Notes under the pieces: model-generated
The model's database searches: none
The model's input: only the letters and a program-made list of their open reading frames with translations
What the model was told of the DNA's origin: nothing
Made by a program: the position numbers and the translations under genes
Part shown: positions 21,359-32,790 of the stretch, piece by piece
Position numbering within the stretch: the first letter of the stretch is position 1
How the letters are laid out: every line of letters starts with the position of its first letter
Source: Talpa occidentalis
Taxonomy: Eukaryota; Chordata; Mammalia; Eulipotyphla; Talpidae
Direction of reading: 5' to 3'
DNA: 64,000 nucleotides
Assembly (NCBI RefSeq): GCF_014898055.3
Contig: NW_023605194.1
Span: forward strand, 97,161,258 to 97,225,257

Positions 21359-23130
21359 ATTAATTTTACTAGTTGATCCCCTGATTCAGAAACCAAGCAA
21401 CTGAGACATGTCTAAGTGCTCATTACCATACTTGACTCATCGTAAACTATTTTATTTTGTTAAATCCTAAAAATGGGTTCTGTTCTCTAAAAGGGGTTGG
21501 GTGAGGATGCACAAAAGAAAACCAAGTGTTCACAGTGTCTTTCCAGAACCCTGGCAGTCATCAATGGAGAGATTCTTCTAGCAGGTTGGACCAGAGCCTG
21601 TTAAGGAGCTTAATGACCACATCAGGCTCCATCAGATGACTTCCTTGTATTTATTTGGCCTTTCTCATCTTTCCTATGATCATATCTCTTCATGCCTAGA
21701 AACTACAACTCCAAGGTCTTTGATGCTTGGCCTTCCACTTGGCATGACTCATTCTCAATGTGTTTCTGTTCTAACTTGCAATGCTTCCTAGTTGTTGCTA
21801 GATGGTTCTGCTTTGCTTTGATCCAGAAATTCTTTATTTTGGATTACCTTAATTTTGTGCTATGATCTCAATGACTCTTTTTGTAGTAATGTTAGGTAAA
21901 GATACATTTCCGTTTTCAATAGCTATTCCATATACAGCTTTGCCCAGTGGTCTTTAAGAACATTCCTCTTGGAGCAGAACTTATCCTGGCCACCAGCTTT
22001 CACCTTTCGTGTTTTATTTCTCATTATTTCCTGCAACAAGATATTAATTCAACAATATTTGTTCAATATTAACATATGCCCACTCTCTGGTGTTGCTTAG
22101 TTATTTGTTCTGAGATTACTAAACCAGTGTTCCTGTTTTCAGGGAGCTTGAAACATAAAGAAAATGCAAAAACAAAAAATCTGAAATTTGTTTCAATTCA
22201 GCTATGGCAGATGTGGCAGGATGCCTCACATACTTTCCTTTGCCTTTCATACGGAGTTTGGAAGGCTGTGGACAAGCAGCCCAAATTCCCTCGCAGTCAG
22301 GAGTGACCACATCCTGCCCTGTTGTGACCAATGAAATGCTAGCAGAAGAGGGGGCTCTTGTTTCCTTTATGAAGCAAATATGGGGCCTGAGACTTGGCAG
22401 CCTCTCTAAGACTAGAAGGAAGGGAGAGGAGACTTGGTTCCTCGTAGCACACACCAATCCTGGCCTGCCTAAGCCCACTGTTGTTACCTTACTGGCTCCA
22501 TGCCATTGAAGCCATTGTTGGTTTCCAGAACTTGTGCAAGTGATCCAGGCCTGGCCACCTGCTCTCCCTTGAGAGGTTGGTTTGAAGTTTCTTACTTAAC
22601 CCATTGAATCCATCTAGCATGATCTATATGATGTATTTGAACATGGACACTCCAAATTCCCCCTGTGCATGTACTACTAAGCTCCATTTATAGGAAGAAC
22701 CTTCCCAGAACTTGACTTATGGGAAGAACAAAAAAAGTGCTACATATTGCATTTGAGCAGCACACTAGAAACCAGGGATGAGCACTGTTTCATTTCTACT
22801 CACAGGCACCCTACAGCTCTCTTTCTTAGAAATCCACTTGCACTTCCCATTTTATTCACTGAGTTGCCCTGGACTTCCAGCAGGCAGGGCTCCATTTAAC
22901 CCCAGAATCATGCTTCCTCCTACTAAATAAGAAGGTAACTCTGCCTTCTTCTCGGGTCTTGTCCTGCTCTTCCTCTTCCATGCCTTCTTGCCTCCTTCTA
23001 GAAGAAGAAGCCCTTTACTAGTTCTCAAGCACACATTTTAGTGACTTGTCTTCCTGGGGGTGGTCTGATGGTTTTACTCTTGCTATCTAGGAAAGGACAG
23101 AATGGCTACATTTCCACAGAAATGTGGATC
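21359..23130. other. Gene-free DNA with old, unassigned repeats
   Basis: 22240-22350 (including gaccaatgaaatgctagcag) looks like a diverged interspersed repeat of the 'ggccaatgggatgtgag' type. The remainder is unassigned. Opposed frames at 22119-22509 cover this repeat and are not considered genes. Confidence 0.35.
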
Positions 23131-23139
23131 AAGTGTGGG

Positions 23140-24190
23140 AAAAGAGAATTAGGGCATAGTGATTTGTTCCTAAGGGTGAGGGCTTTATGTTGGAGAAATG
23201 TAACGTTACAAAGAATTTAATGTTTATATTGAGATGTGTAGGGTAGGGAAAGAATTGTTTTCTCAGACGAAGAAGGGAAGAAGTACATTCCAAATGGAGA
23301 AGATAATGCATCTAAATACATGTGGTAGTGTATTTTGGGGACACTGAATATTCAGTTACAGATAGTAACAGGAAGTGGTGAGAGGGCTTGAGTATAAGCA
23401 TGGAAAGAGATATTTGGACCAGAGTTTGAAGAAATGCTGAAATTTAGAAGACTTTTGTAGGTGAATGGTAACCAATCATAGCCTGATAAAAATAGACAGC
23501 ATATGAAACTGGGGAGGAGAAAAGGATCTATATTTAGTAAGTACCAGCACTTGGCTGTACTGCCTTCCTTAAGCTCATAAATTAATTTTATTCTATAATA
23601 AGCATAGGCAGTAGATCTTATAGTCCCCATTTTATAGCTGAAAGATAAGCCAGGTAGCCAAGGGAATAATCCATGCCAGAGTTAATTGGGGGCTTGGACC
23701 AGGGTAGGAACAAGGAGAATGGAAATGAAGTGATGGGTATAAGAGCAGTTTCAGGAATAGAGCCAATAACTGAGAATCAATAGGACATATAACTGGAGTA
23801 GGGAGGAAAGCAAATGATGGCTATTAGAGATGTGGCAGTGATAGAATCAAAGGGCAACAATATTATATATATATAAGATATAACCAGTAGGACCCAGATG
23901 GAATCAACAGAACATGGAACTAGTCAGATTGGATGGGGTTGTCCTTACTGTCAATGTGATAGGTCAAGGAAAGGCAAGATGGACAGAAATAGACTGATGA
24001 GGTCAAGTGAACTTTGAGACACTTTTCTCTAACAGTGGAGGCAGAAGGTAAAGAAAAATGTTATGATAAGTGAATGGAAGGCAAGGAAGGAGGCCAGGCA
24101 CATGCGTAGTCTTGTTTTCAAGAATTTGGTGGTCAACAGAAATAACTTTGTGTAGAAAATTATACAGGGGAATTAGGAATTGGTATTTAA
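23140..24190 (+). repeat. L2 LINE mosaic (internal region)
   Basis: A run of L2-style segments: aatggagaagataatgcatc, taagcatggaaagagatatt, agagtttgaagaaatgctga, ccagggtaggaacaaggaga, tcaataggacatataactgg and ggtcaagtgaactttgagac. The order resembles the L2 internal and 3' region. Strongly diverged, so borders are approximate. Confidence 0.5.
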
Positions 24191-24211
24191 GGTTGAAAAA
24201 TTTGGACTTGT

Positions 24212-24447
24212 GGGCCTCCCCGGTGGCGCAGAGGTTGAGTGCTGGGTTGCGAAGCTGCCCGCATTCTCTGCAGCGCCAGTTCCATCCCCGACCGCCAGCA
24301 AGGGTCCCACATGGTGTCCAGACCTCTCCTGCCGCCCACTGCTCCCCTCAGCAGTGTACTTCGGTCCTTCTGCCTGCTCTGCTCCCCGCTCTGGCTCTGG
24401 TGAATTCTCTCACCCTCCCGCGCTTCTGACTGTACCCAGTGCTTGTG

Positions 24448-24498
<51 letters not shown>

Positions 24499-24509
24499 AT
24501 TTTTAGAAA
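24212..24509 (+). mobile_element. Lineage-specific tRNA-derived SINE with long AAATA tail
   Basis: Perfect 16-bp target-site duplication aaaaatttggacttgt (24196-24211, 24510-24525). The copy has the 'gactgtacccagtgc' body ending and an unusually long tail of about a dozen uninterrupted AAAT units (24451-24500). That points to a fairly recent insertion. The 119- and 92-codon frames are SINE shadows. Confidence 0.94.
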
Positions 24510-24549
24510 AAAAATTTGGACTTGTTCAAATGCTGAAGGGAAGGTGAGG

Positions 24550-24760
24550 GAGGAGAAGAAACCTTGGGGACAAGAGGCAAGGGAGGATAATATTTCCTCA
24601 CCTTTGTAGAGAGTCTTGCAATTTATACAGCGCTTTGTATTCATTATCTCAAGTGGGGTAGATAGAACCAACACCACCATCTATTTGACAAATGGGTAAA
24701 TTGAGTTTCTCAGATTAAATGACTTTAATAAAGGGGCTGTGAACTCAGGACACAGGAAAC
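24550..24760. repeat. MIR3/L2-like fragment
   Basis: cagcgctttgtattcattat, then caaatgggtaaattgagttt (antisense of the 'cagtttactcatttgt' core). Old repeat; orientation uncertain. Confidence 0.45.
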
Positions 24761-25147
24761 TGGCTCACATTTTGTCATTTGATTTTGTTTTTATTCCTTG
24801 CCTCCCACATGACGGAAAAAATGAATGTTAAAAGTACTAGCGCATGACAAACACTTTTTTTTTTTTTGATGTGGAAAAACACAATCATTGCCTAATTTGA
24901 AGTAACCACCAAAATTACTCTGTGAGGTTGACTGAGCCATTACGCTGATGAGAAACTTGAGCAAGCATGAGGCCAAGTGACTTCCATAATGTCAGGTAGC
25001 TGAGAAATGGTTGAGAAGAATCTCAAACTCTTTTCTCCTGACTCTTACTCATATGCTTTCTTCACTGAGCCTTTTTTGATGATAAAGCTACTTCTTCTTG
25101 CACTTGTGGGTTAAAAAATCTTTGAATCAATCAAAAAAGATAAACTT

Positions 25148-25270
25148 GGGCCTCCCCTGGTGGCCCAGCCTTTGAGAGCTGGGTTGCGAGGCTGCCCGCG
25201 GCCTCTGCAGCGCCAGTTCGATCCCTGGCCACCAGCGAGGGTCCCACAAAAACAAAACAAAACAAAACAA
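25148..25270 (+). mobile_element. Head-only short SINE
   Basis: tRNA-like head gggcctcccctggtggccca with B box agttcgatccctgg, ending directly after ggtcccac in an acaaaa-type A-rich tail. The body that follows in full-length copies is absent. The repeated gataaact at 25139-25146 and 25269-25276 is the probable target-site duplication. It matches the minus-strand copy at 30068-30174 in length and end point. Confidence 0.85.
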
Positions 25271-25425
25271 AAAAACCGATAAACTCATGTAATTTGCAGC
25301 AACATGGGTGGAGCTGGAAGGGATCATGCTCAGCAAAATAAGCCAGAAAGAAAAAGAAAAATACCGGATGGTCTCACTCATAGCAGGAGTTTTGAAAACC
25401 TAAATAAGGGACCAGGAAAAACACT

Positions 25426-25469
25426 AATTATAATAAAGTAAATTATAATAAAGTAATTATAATAAAGTA
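25426..25469 (+). repeat. Triplicated 15-bp tandem repeat in the L1 3' UTR
   Basis: Three tandem copies of aattataataaagta (the third overlaps by one base) in the L1 3' UTR. Probably slippage within this copy. Confidence 0.9.
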
Positions 25470-25680
25470 AAAATCAAAATCAACAAGCAACTATAAACCA
25501 CAGACACACTATGGGGGGTGGGGGGGCAAAGGGAGTAGGATCAAGACAAGGGGGGCGGGAATTGTATGGGGAATATAACCAAGATGAAAATGCATATATT
25601 GTGCAAAAATCATGATGTAAAAAAATATATAAAATTAAATTAAATTAAAAAAAATTAGAAACAACAACAACAAAATCTTT

Positions 25681-27146
25681 CAGTGCTATAGAAGATAAAC
25701 AGTGCATCCCCCATAGTTCTGTTTCTCCTCTTCTTGGAACATGGTAAGATTGTGTATTCTCAGCTTTCTGAATTAGCTCTGACCTATGACTTGCTTAGAT
25801 ACCCTAATATTAGCGCATGCGTAGTTTGCCATGTTCACTATGCTGCTGCCTTGGCAACCTTGGAGGAGGGAGGGCTGTAAGAGGAAGCCACCTGAACGCT
25901 GAGTCAACACCTGGAGGCTCGCTATCTGGAGAATCATCTGAAGCTTGGGCTGACTAGCTTAAGTGAGAAATAAACCTAAGAGGTCAATATTTGGGGATCG
26001 TTACAGCAGCACAATCTATACAACTGAAGACCAACAAAATCTTCCCAATGGAAAAAAGTAACTTGGTGACCCATAAACAGCCCTATTCCAAAGAGGCAAG
26101 AGGCAAGTAGCAAGCATCTTCCCAGAATAACTAAGAAGTAAACATCGCTAAGTCCCTCCAGTAGTTAAAATGCCATCGTAACTTTTTTTAAGGCTATATT
26201 GGATGGCGAGTTTTTATTATGAGGTTCAGTTGTGGGCTTGAGGAGAAATTGTTTTTACAGATGTTCAGGGTGTGTTATGAGGAAATGGCCTTTTACAGGG
26301 GTTCAGATTGATGGGCTCTCCAGGGACCTCCTCTGACTACATGCACAGAGGAAGTAGGGAGGGTTGGGACAGGCACAAAAGGACACAATGGAGTTTTGAG
26401 GAAGACCATGAAAGGAAAGCAGCTGAGTCCATGAAATACAAGATTTGGAGTTCCATGGACATGGGTTGAAGTCTTGGCCCTGCCACCCATTGGCTAAATT
26501 CGACATTTCAGGTTTGGAGGTGCTGTCTTTTAAGAAGACACTTTGGAGTCTGAAAAGCTAACACGAGGGTGAGGCTGAGGGCAAAGGAGTAGACTGCTGG
26601 CTGTTTAGAGCTGCCTCCAGGAAAATGGTTCTATGTAGGAAGACAAAGAGGTCTTTCAACAGACGAACTTTCTACATTATGAGCTTAGCTGGTCAGGAGA
26701 ACTGATCCAGTTTAGGAATTTGGTCGTATAAAAAAATTCCTCTCATGACTCTTGGGAACACTGGCAATATGCTGGGTAGTGACATTGGGTGCCATGTAAG
26801 AGAGATGAAGGGAACCCCGACACATTGGTCTCAATGGAAAATTTACATGGTTGGGTCCCCACTTTGTATCATGTCAATAATTTTTTCTTCTGGCTTAGAA
26901 AGTTACCTAGTCCTGAAAAAGGACAATGGAATCTTTCACTCATATTTCCCTGATGTTATCTATTGACACATAATTTTCACAGGGTTTTTTTTGGGGGGTC
27001 ATATCATGAAATACATTATTGACTTAATAATTCCTTAGACTGACTCCCATTTTATTCAAACACCATGTTTAGTTGTGTACTAAGCAACAACATCCATGAA
27101 ATCATAGTCGATATATTTTCTTTCCTAATACACATTGCTATAAATA
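25681..27146. other. Gene-free unique DNA
   Basis: No repeat identified with confidence. A run of simple sequence occurs at 26983-26998. Short overlapping minus-strand frames 26293-26506 are not recognisable. Confidence 0.35.
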
Positions 27147-27164
27147 TGTAACCCTTAACATTTT

Positions 27165-27428
27165 TTTAAAAAATTATTTATTTATGCATAAAACAGCTGG
27201 GGTACAGGTCAGAGGCGTGAGGGTGAGAGGATTCACCAGAGACAGAGTGGGGAACAGAACAGGCAGATGTACTGAAATACACTGCTGAGGGGAGCAGCAG
27301 GTGAGTCAGGAGAGGTCTGCTGCGCCATGTGGGTAGCTCCCTGGCGGGCCGGGGATCAAACTCATGCTGCAGTGGCTGTGGATAGCTTCATAGGTTGTGT
27401 ATTAACCCCTTGTGACACCAGGGAGGCC
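27165..27428 (-). mobile_element. Lineage-specific tRNA-derived SINE, older body type
   Basis: Minus-strand copy. Target-site duplication tgtaacccttaacatttt (27147-27164) versus tgtaactcttagcatttt (27429-27446), 18 bp with two mismatches. The head lacks a clean A box (cttgtgacaccagggaggcc), a sign of age. Confidence 0.9.
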
Positions 27429-27446
27429 TGTAACTCTTAGCATTTT

Positions 27447-28615
27447 AAAAGCATATTTATCCATGCTCTCAAATCATCTTGTGTGCCACTAGTGGTGCAT
27501 GTGTCACATTCTGGGAGACTGACTTTAGGAGCTGAGGGAAGCAAGGAGCTTCTACCCACGGGGGTGCTGAGAATGGGACATTTGCATAGAGCAACGGATG
27601 TTCCTTCAGCGCCAGCCCCCGGGCGGCCTCCATCTTGGTTAAGGCACCGCCATCTGCTCTGAGTGAGCAGCCTTTTGTGAAAAGCTGTGGGAGGATCAGC
27701 CTGGCTGATTGGCTGGAGCTGTGCCCAGAGTGCCCAGATGTACATGTGCCCCAAAAGAGGGGGCACAGCTGGGGCTCACTGTCTCCCTTGAGGTTTGGTT
27801 TTTCTGGTGAAGCTCAACTCTGCCTCCCACTTTCCTGCAGTGCATTCTGCTCAACTTGGCGATGAGGGAGAAGGCCCACTGCGGCGCTGTGAGCTCCCTC
27901 ACTGCCGTCTGCCTGCCATTTGCTGCCACTGGGGACATACATTGCTTCCATGGAAACAGAACCATGGATTGTTTTTCCAGAAAACGTCTCAATCTAATTT
28001 GTGTGGTGCTTGTGTGTATATGTGTGTGCGTGTGTGCGCTGTGTTTTAGTCACAGAAAAGGGTGAGAAGAGGAAAGAAAAAATTTGCATAGAAACCCCCC
28101 CCCCAGCAACTCTTTCTCCCCTGTAATTTCCATGAATCCTAGGGAGTTAATTATTTCAGGTGAGTTTTGGAAGTCATGGAGATTGGGTTTAATTAAGGGG
28201 GTGGTGTTAGGAGGCTATCACCATTATATTTGACTAGAGTGTTCAGAAATACTTGACTTCTGCCTTGGTCTAGACAGTTCTCCTCATGAGGTCTGCCTCA
28301 AAATAGGGAGGTGCACATGGGAGGCAAAATAAAGAAATGGAAGAATATTTCTGCTTAGTATTTGCCTCCAAGCCTCAGTGTAAGACTCTGGTAATTGGAC
28401 TGAACCTCCTTCACATCTTTCCTAAGTCAGACATGGTAAAATAGCCTCAAAAAGAAAGGTTTTGTGAATGCCTCTATTTTCCTTTCAACATCCAAATATA
28501 CATTTTGGATTTTATGGAAAAACAGGTCAGGCTCCTTGTAGCCAACAGGAGCCAAAATGACAGAGTAGGTGCCTCAGCGGTGAGAGCAGAGATGGTCTGT
28601 GCTGCCCTCAAAGGT
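27447..28615. other. Gene-free unique DNA
   Basis: No repeat except a short TG run (28011-28042) and a C-run (28096-28105). 27600-27950 is GC-rich with several CpGs. The overlaid frames (27437-27992) run on both strands without recognisable domains. Confidence 0.35.
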
Positions 28616-28625
28616 CTTGCCAAGG

Positions 28626-28685
28626 AAAGAGAGAGAGAGTGATAGAGATAGAGGGGGAGAGAGTAAGAGAGGGAGAGAGAGAGCC
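28626..28685 (+). repeat. GA-rich microsatellite
   Basis: gagagagagtgatagagata followed by gagggagagagagagag: imperfect GA repeat. Confidence 0.85.
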
Positions 28686-28689
28686 CAAT

Positions 28690-29555
28690 GGAAAGAGAAA
28701 AAAGAAAGTTAAAGTTGCTCAGAGCATCTCAAGGATTCTTGACACTCTAGCTTAGAGGAAAGCAAAGAAGATAAGAGGAAGATAAGGGCCTTATATCCAG
28801 GACATGTTACTCATTCCTGCATTGGTGCAAAAGACACAACATTAATATGAATGTGACCTTTAGATCAATTAGATGCTCCACAAAGTAAAATGGTGGCTAG
28901 GTAGAATGTTTTGGAATTCAAACACTTCAGATCAGGATTTCTCCTCCTCCTGAAAGAAGAAAGAGGATCTAATTAATTCCCCACTTTACCCCTTAGAGAG
29001 GTGAAACTCCTACTGTAGAATGGTTTGGCTCTTGCCTAGCACCTCTTACTTCTTTGCCCTTATAACGATTTCAGATAGGCCAGATTTTAGTCATGGTGTA
29101 AGTGTGTCTCCATGGGTACTAATAAAAATAAATCCAGTTGACTATTATAAGATGCCTGAAATCTTCCCCATGACCCTTGTTCGACATTTTGGAGCACAAC
29201 ACCAGCACACATGTGTGCTCTAAAGTGGTGATAGTTGGGTGGGTGTCTGTAGTTCCATGTCATCTGTTAAAGGACTACAATCGGGCACAATGTTATTTTG
29301 CACAAGATTCAGGTTCTAGCAATGTACCAAGCAGTGAATCCTTTGGTCCAAATCAAACAAGCAAATAATTCTTGAATAACCAAATAATTACATTTCCTTT
29401 TCATAATCTAAGATTAGAACTCCCTTAACAATAAAAAAAAATTGAACAGTAACTTTACAATCTTCAACTTTTAAATTCTGGATTATCACAGTATCTTCAA
29501 AGAAAGGTAAATCACGAATGGTCTTCAAACCATCTAACAGGTCCAGCTTGCCCTT
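28690..29555. other. Gene-free unique DNA
   Basis: AT-rich single-copy DNA. Small frames at 29020-29223 and 29177-29368 overlap in different registers. Nothing recognisable. Confidence 0.35.
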
Positions 29556-29559
29556 TCTC

Positions 29560-29830
29560 TGTGCCTTTGTTCCTGGAGCCTCTTCACTTGGCTTCTCCTT
29601 TCAACTCAAGTTTTCTTTCAAGGCCCCTCAACACTAGCCTGGGCTGTCCCTTGCTGACCCCTGACATCGAGATTGACCTCTCTCTATTCATATTTTTTAT
29701 AGTTCTTCCTTTTGCACTAATGCTTTGAACACTTGACACTTGCTGGATTATGTCATTTTTTGCTTTGTGAATTTTGCTTTCCTGACTAGATTATAACTTG
29801 GGACTCTGCCTTATAATTATATCTTCATGT
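29560..29830 (+). repeat. L2 LINE 3' region
   Basis: gcctcttcacttggcttctc, caactcaagttttctttcaa, ggctgtcccttgctgacccc, ttgcactaatgctttgaaca and ctgactagattataacttgg match the L2 order (antigen-like '...cctccatgagg' region diverged). Confidence 0.6.
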
Positions 29831-29859
29831 TTTAAATGAGTGCTTTCCTTAGATCTAGG

Positions 29860-30035
29860 CTCAATTCATACTTTGGAATTAACTATCAGTCTTGGGAAGC
29901 TTCCTCCAAAGTAAAATGAGGATGATACTAAAATCTATTCCAAATGGTCATACAAGAACAGATGAGATGCTGTTGCAAAGCACCTGAGCCTTGGGACACA
30001 GTAGGTCTTGAAAAATATTATTCATTTTCTGTACT
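29860..30035 (+). repeat. MIR SINE
   Basis: Degenerate MIR: aactatcagtcttgggaagc, caaagtaaaatgaggatgat, acagatgagatgctgttgca, ttgggacacagtaggtcttg. Confidence 0.65.
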
Positions 30036-30067
30036 TCCTGACACTGAGTGTAACTCGTGTAATTTTT

Positions 30068-30174
30068 TTTTTTTGTGGGACCCTCACCGGCGGCCGGGGT
30101 ACGTATCGACACTGCAGAGGCTGCGGGCAGTCTTGTAGCCCAGCGCTCAACCGCTGCACCACCAGGGGAGGCCC
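30068..30174 (-). mobile_element. Head-only short SINE
   Basis: Minus-strand head-only copy: the tRNA head reads through cctcaccggcggccggggta (complement) and ends at gtgggaccc next to the A-run (T-run left). Flanks aactcgtgtaattttt (30052-30067) and aacttacgtaattttt (30175-30190) form a 16-bp duplication with three mismatches. No SINE body follows. It shares its end point with the 25148 copy, which supports a real short subfamily. Confidence 0.85.
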
Positions 30175-30304
30175 AACTTACGTAATTTTTTAATGACTTG
30201 TAAGCAAGTCCTTTGTTAATCCTTGTTAAGGAAAAAATGATATTCTCTTTCTCGTTTTACTGTGGTTTGGGGAAACTCAAAAGGCCTATGTTTGCTTTTA
30301 TAAT

Positions 30305-30318
30305 ATATATACATTGTG

Positions 30319-30350
<32 letters not shown>

Positions 30351-30378
30351 ACACACACACACACTATATATATATTTC
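30305..30378. repeat. (TA)n/(CA)n microsatellite
   Basis: gtatatatatatatatatat passing into acacacacaacacacacaca and then tatatatat. Frames over it (30213-30674 plus, 30257-30469 minus) are simple-sequence artefacts in part. Confidence 0.9.
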
Positions 30379-31770
30379 CTGTTTTGTTAGGGAAAACTCT
30401 GGTTTTCCCTTCCCTTCCCCCCAGTGCTGCACGGCAAGCATGTATTTCTAAAATTAAGCACATTTCCATTTTGTTTCAAGAATTTCAGCATATCCTCACA
30501 CATCTCTGGAGACCTCTGGGATGGTTCCTAGGCCCAGATTGCAACTATCACAGTGTAACATCAACCATCATTCAATCCTGGCTCCACAGAGCTGCCTGCT
30601 TATATCATGTCTGCACTCCCCATTGGCACTGCCCGCCTGGCACTCACCCAGGCCAGTCTGACACTTGCTGCTGAGGATGGGGAAGGAACCCAGGCAGCCT
30701 TCCAGTTCTTTCATGAGCTGGGTGCTGCCTGCAGTCAGCAAACTGTGAAGCCCTGTTCTAAAGGCTTCAGAGGTCTCCAGCATGGTGGAGAGGGACGCTG
30801 AGCCACGGGAAGTGTATAAGCAGAGAGAGCTGCAGAAAGTAAATTAGCTCCTGGCATTGAGTCCTGCTGATATAAGCTCTTGATTTTTTTTTTTCACCCC
30901 TCAAGTACCACTTAAGTCCCTGGGCTTGCTTCCTCACAAACAATGGAGCCGACTGTTCATTTGTTTGCTTGGAAAGCCTGGGCTCCCCCCCTTCCCCTTA
31001 GTTCCAAAGGCTTGAAGTGCTCAGCTGTCCTCTTTCCAGAAGCCTGCCCCCCTTGGCTTTAGTGTCTTCTGTGTTTAATTGCAAATTATTGATTTGAGGG
31101 GAATTAATTTTTAGCTCTTGCCAGATTCAGTCACTCTTAGGCTGGACTCCCCAGCAGGCCACCCTGGGGATCCCCGCTGGGAACTGGGGGAGGACCATGG
31201 GTTGTCAGGAGCTGTGCTGGAGACCACACGTCTCTGCTCACAGACTGAGCAGATACCAGGGCTAACATTGCCTAGCCCAGCTTTACCAGAGAGGAAACTG
31301 AGGCCCAGGAATTACCAGAGCTAGTGGAGCTCTGCTTCCGAGGTTGGCACTTCTACAGCAGTCCTTGAGATGCAGGGGACTCCTTTAATCTTCACAAAAA
31401 AGCTTGACAGCAGGGATCTTATTCAAAAGCAGGTTCTGATGCAGTAGGTCTGGGGTTACCCCACAATTTTGCCTTTTTAACAAGCAGCTCCTAGGAGAAT
31501 CTGAATGACAAGTCCTAACTTGGTCAGCACACTAGAATCACCTGGGGGTTAAAAGAATTATTGGTATTTGGGGATCCTATTCAGAAATTCTAATTTAATT
31601 GTGGAGTTACCTGGACAATGGGATTTTAAAACCTTCTCAGGTGATTCTTGTGTTCCACACGTCAGTTTTACTAGAGAATAGCTTCCAGCTGAGCATTCTT
31701 AAGTTGTGCACCAACGTGTATCATTTGCATAGTGATGCCCTCATGCATTTCACGACACCAGAGCTCTAGA
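30379..31770. other. Gene-free unique DNA
   Basis: No recognisable repeat. 31070-31130 has TAAT-rich, conserved-looking words (gcaaattattgatttgaggg, gaattaatttttagctcttg). The frame 31118-31324 is not recognisable. Confidence 0.3.
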
Positions 31771-31779
31771 ACCAAAATA

Positions 31780-31880
31780 ATAAAATATTAATTATGAGAA
31801 TATTATAACTCAGTTCCTGAGCACCTACTCTGCTCTGGGCACATTCTATGCACTACCTCATGTTGGTATCACAATACTCT
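31780..31880 (+). repeat. MIR/L2-like fragment
   Basis: cctgagcacctactctgctc and gggcacattctatgcactac, the 'ttgagcacctactatgtgcc' type. Short. Confidence 0.6.
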
Positions 31881-32634
31881 ACAATATGAGGCTTGGGTCC
31901 TTAGCAGAGGTCAGCCCGATCCTGTCCCCTTCCTTCCATCAGCTTTGGCACATTCTTGCCCCCTATTCATGGGGCATTTGAAACGTAAAGATCATCATTG
32001 CCATATGTCCTATGGGGCGATTGTCAACCAGGCTGCATGAGGAGGTTCTGATATCCTTTCGGGATTTAAAAGGTTTGGCTTCTGGGGGGGGCCGCAGACA
32101 CAGGAGTTGAAACACAATGACCAGAAGACACAGTTGCAGAGACAGAGGCAGGAAAGCAGTGAGCAAGTCTTGGGAGACTTTGTTGATCTGATTCACGGGT
32201 ATGAATTTCACGGTCACAAACTCAGTTTTGCAAAAGAGAACCTTTTTTTTCTCTGTAATTGAGTTGAACTTAGCTCTTAAGCTCTCTCTTGTGTCCTCAG
32301 CAAAAACTTACCTAATTACTTTCAGATAAACGCAACCCCCTTCCAGGTTTTTCCCTCAGTGTCTTTGGTGTAAATACACAATTGATCCAGGCTCCCCTTC
32401 ACCCCTCCTCCTTCCTTCTACAAAACTCGGCTGGCACATGTGTGTATGCCCACGTGCGTGCGTGTGCTGGGTGTGTGCCTTGGTCCTACATGGCATCCCT
32501 TGCAGTGCCTCCCGCCCTTCTGGAGTCCCTGCAAATGTCCGCATCAACCTTCTATCAGCCACCCAGAAACACATATGCATGGAGAAAGCCTTTCCCCCGT
32601 GTCCATCCGGAGTGCTCGCCATATATTGACACAT
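31881..32634. other. Gene-free unique DNA
   Basis: A small TG-rich simple sequence sits at 32438-32480. A minus-strand segment near 32293 has a gtaagt donor-like site but no good acceptor. The overlapping frames at 32356-32646 on both strands are reads of one sequence. Confidence 0.35.
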
Positions 32635-32790
32635 GAACTTACTTAGTTCTCATGAGAAACTTGAGGTGAGTGTTATTACCCTCCTCGTTTTACTGCTGAG
32701 ACAGAGAGGTTAACTTTCCCCAAATCATGGGGTGGAGCTATGATTCAAAGGGTCACTCTCGTTCCAGAGCCCACACGCTTACTAATCGTC
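32635..32790 (-). repeat. MIR SINE
   Basis: Antisense MIR: cctcgttttactgctgagac, agagaggttaactttcccca, gctatgattcaaagggtc. Confidence 0.7.

Larger units (their letters stand above)
25124..25671 (+). mobile_element. 5'-truncated L1 3' end with a nested SINE
   Basis: The sense L1 3' part starts near gataaactcatgtaatttgc and continues with gcagcaacatgggtggagct, catgctcagcaaaataagcc, ggatggtctcactcatagca. It ends in a lineage-typical 3' UTR (atgcatatattgtgcaaaaa, atgatgtaaaaaaatatata) and an A-rich tail. A 9-bp aaaatcttt at 25115-25123 and 25672-25680 is the likely target-site duplication. A head-only SINE sits inside (25148-25270). It is non-coding. Confidence 0.7.

Noticed and set aside
32281..32300. 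Minus-strand gtaagt donor near 32293
   Set aside because: The acceptor side has no pyrimidine tract and two of the three frames stop quickly.
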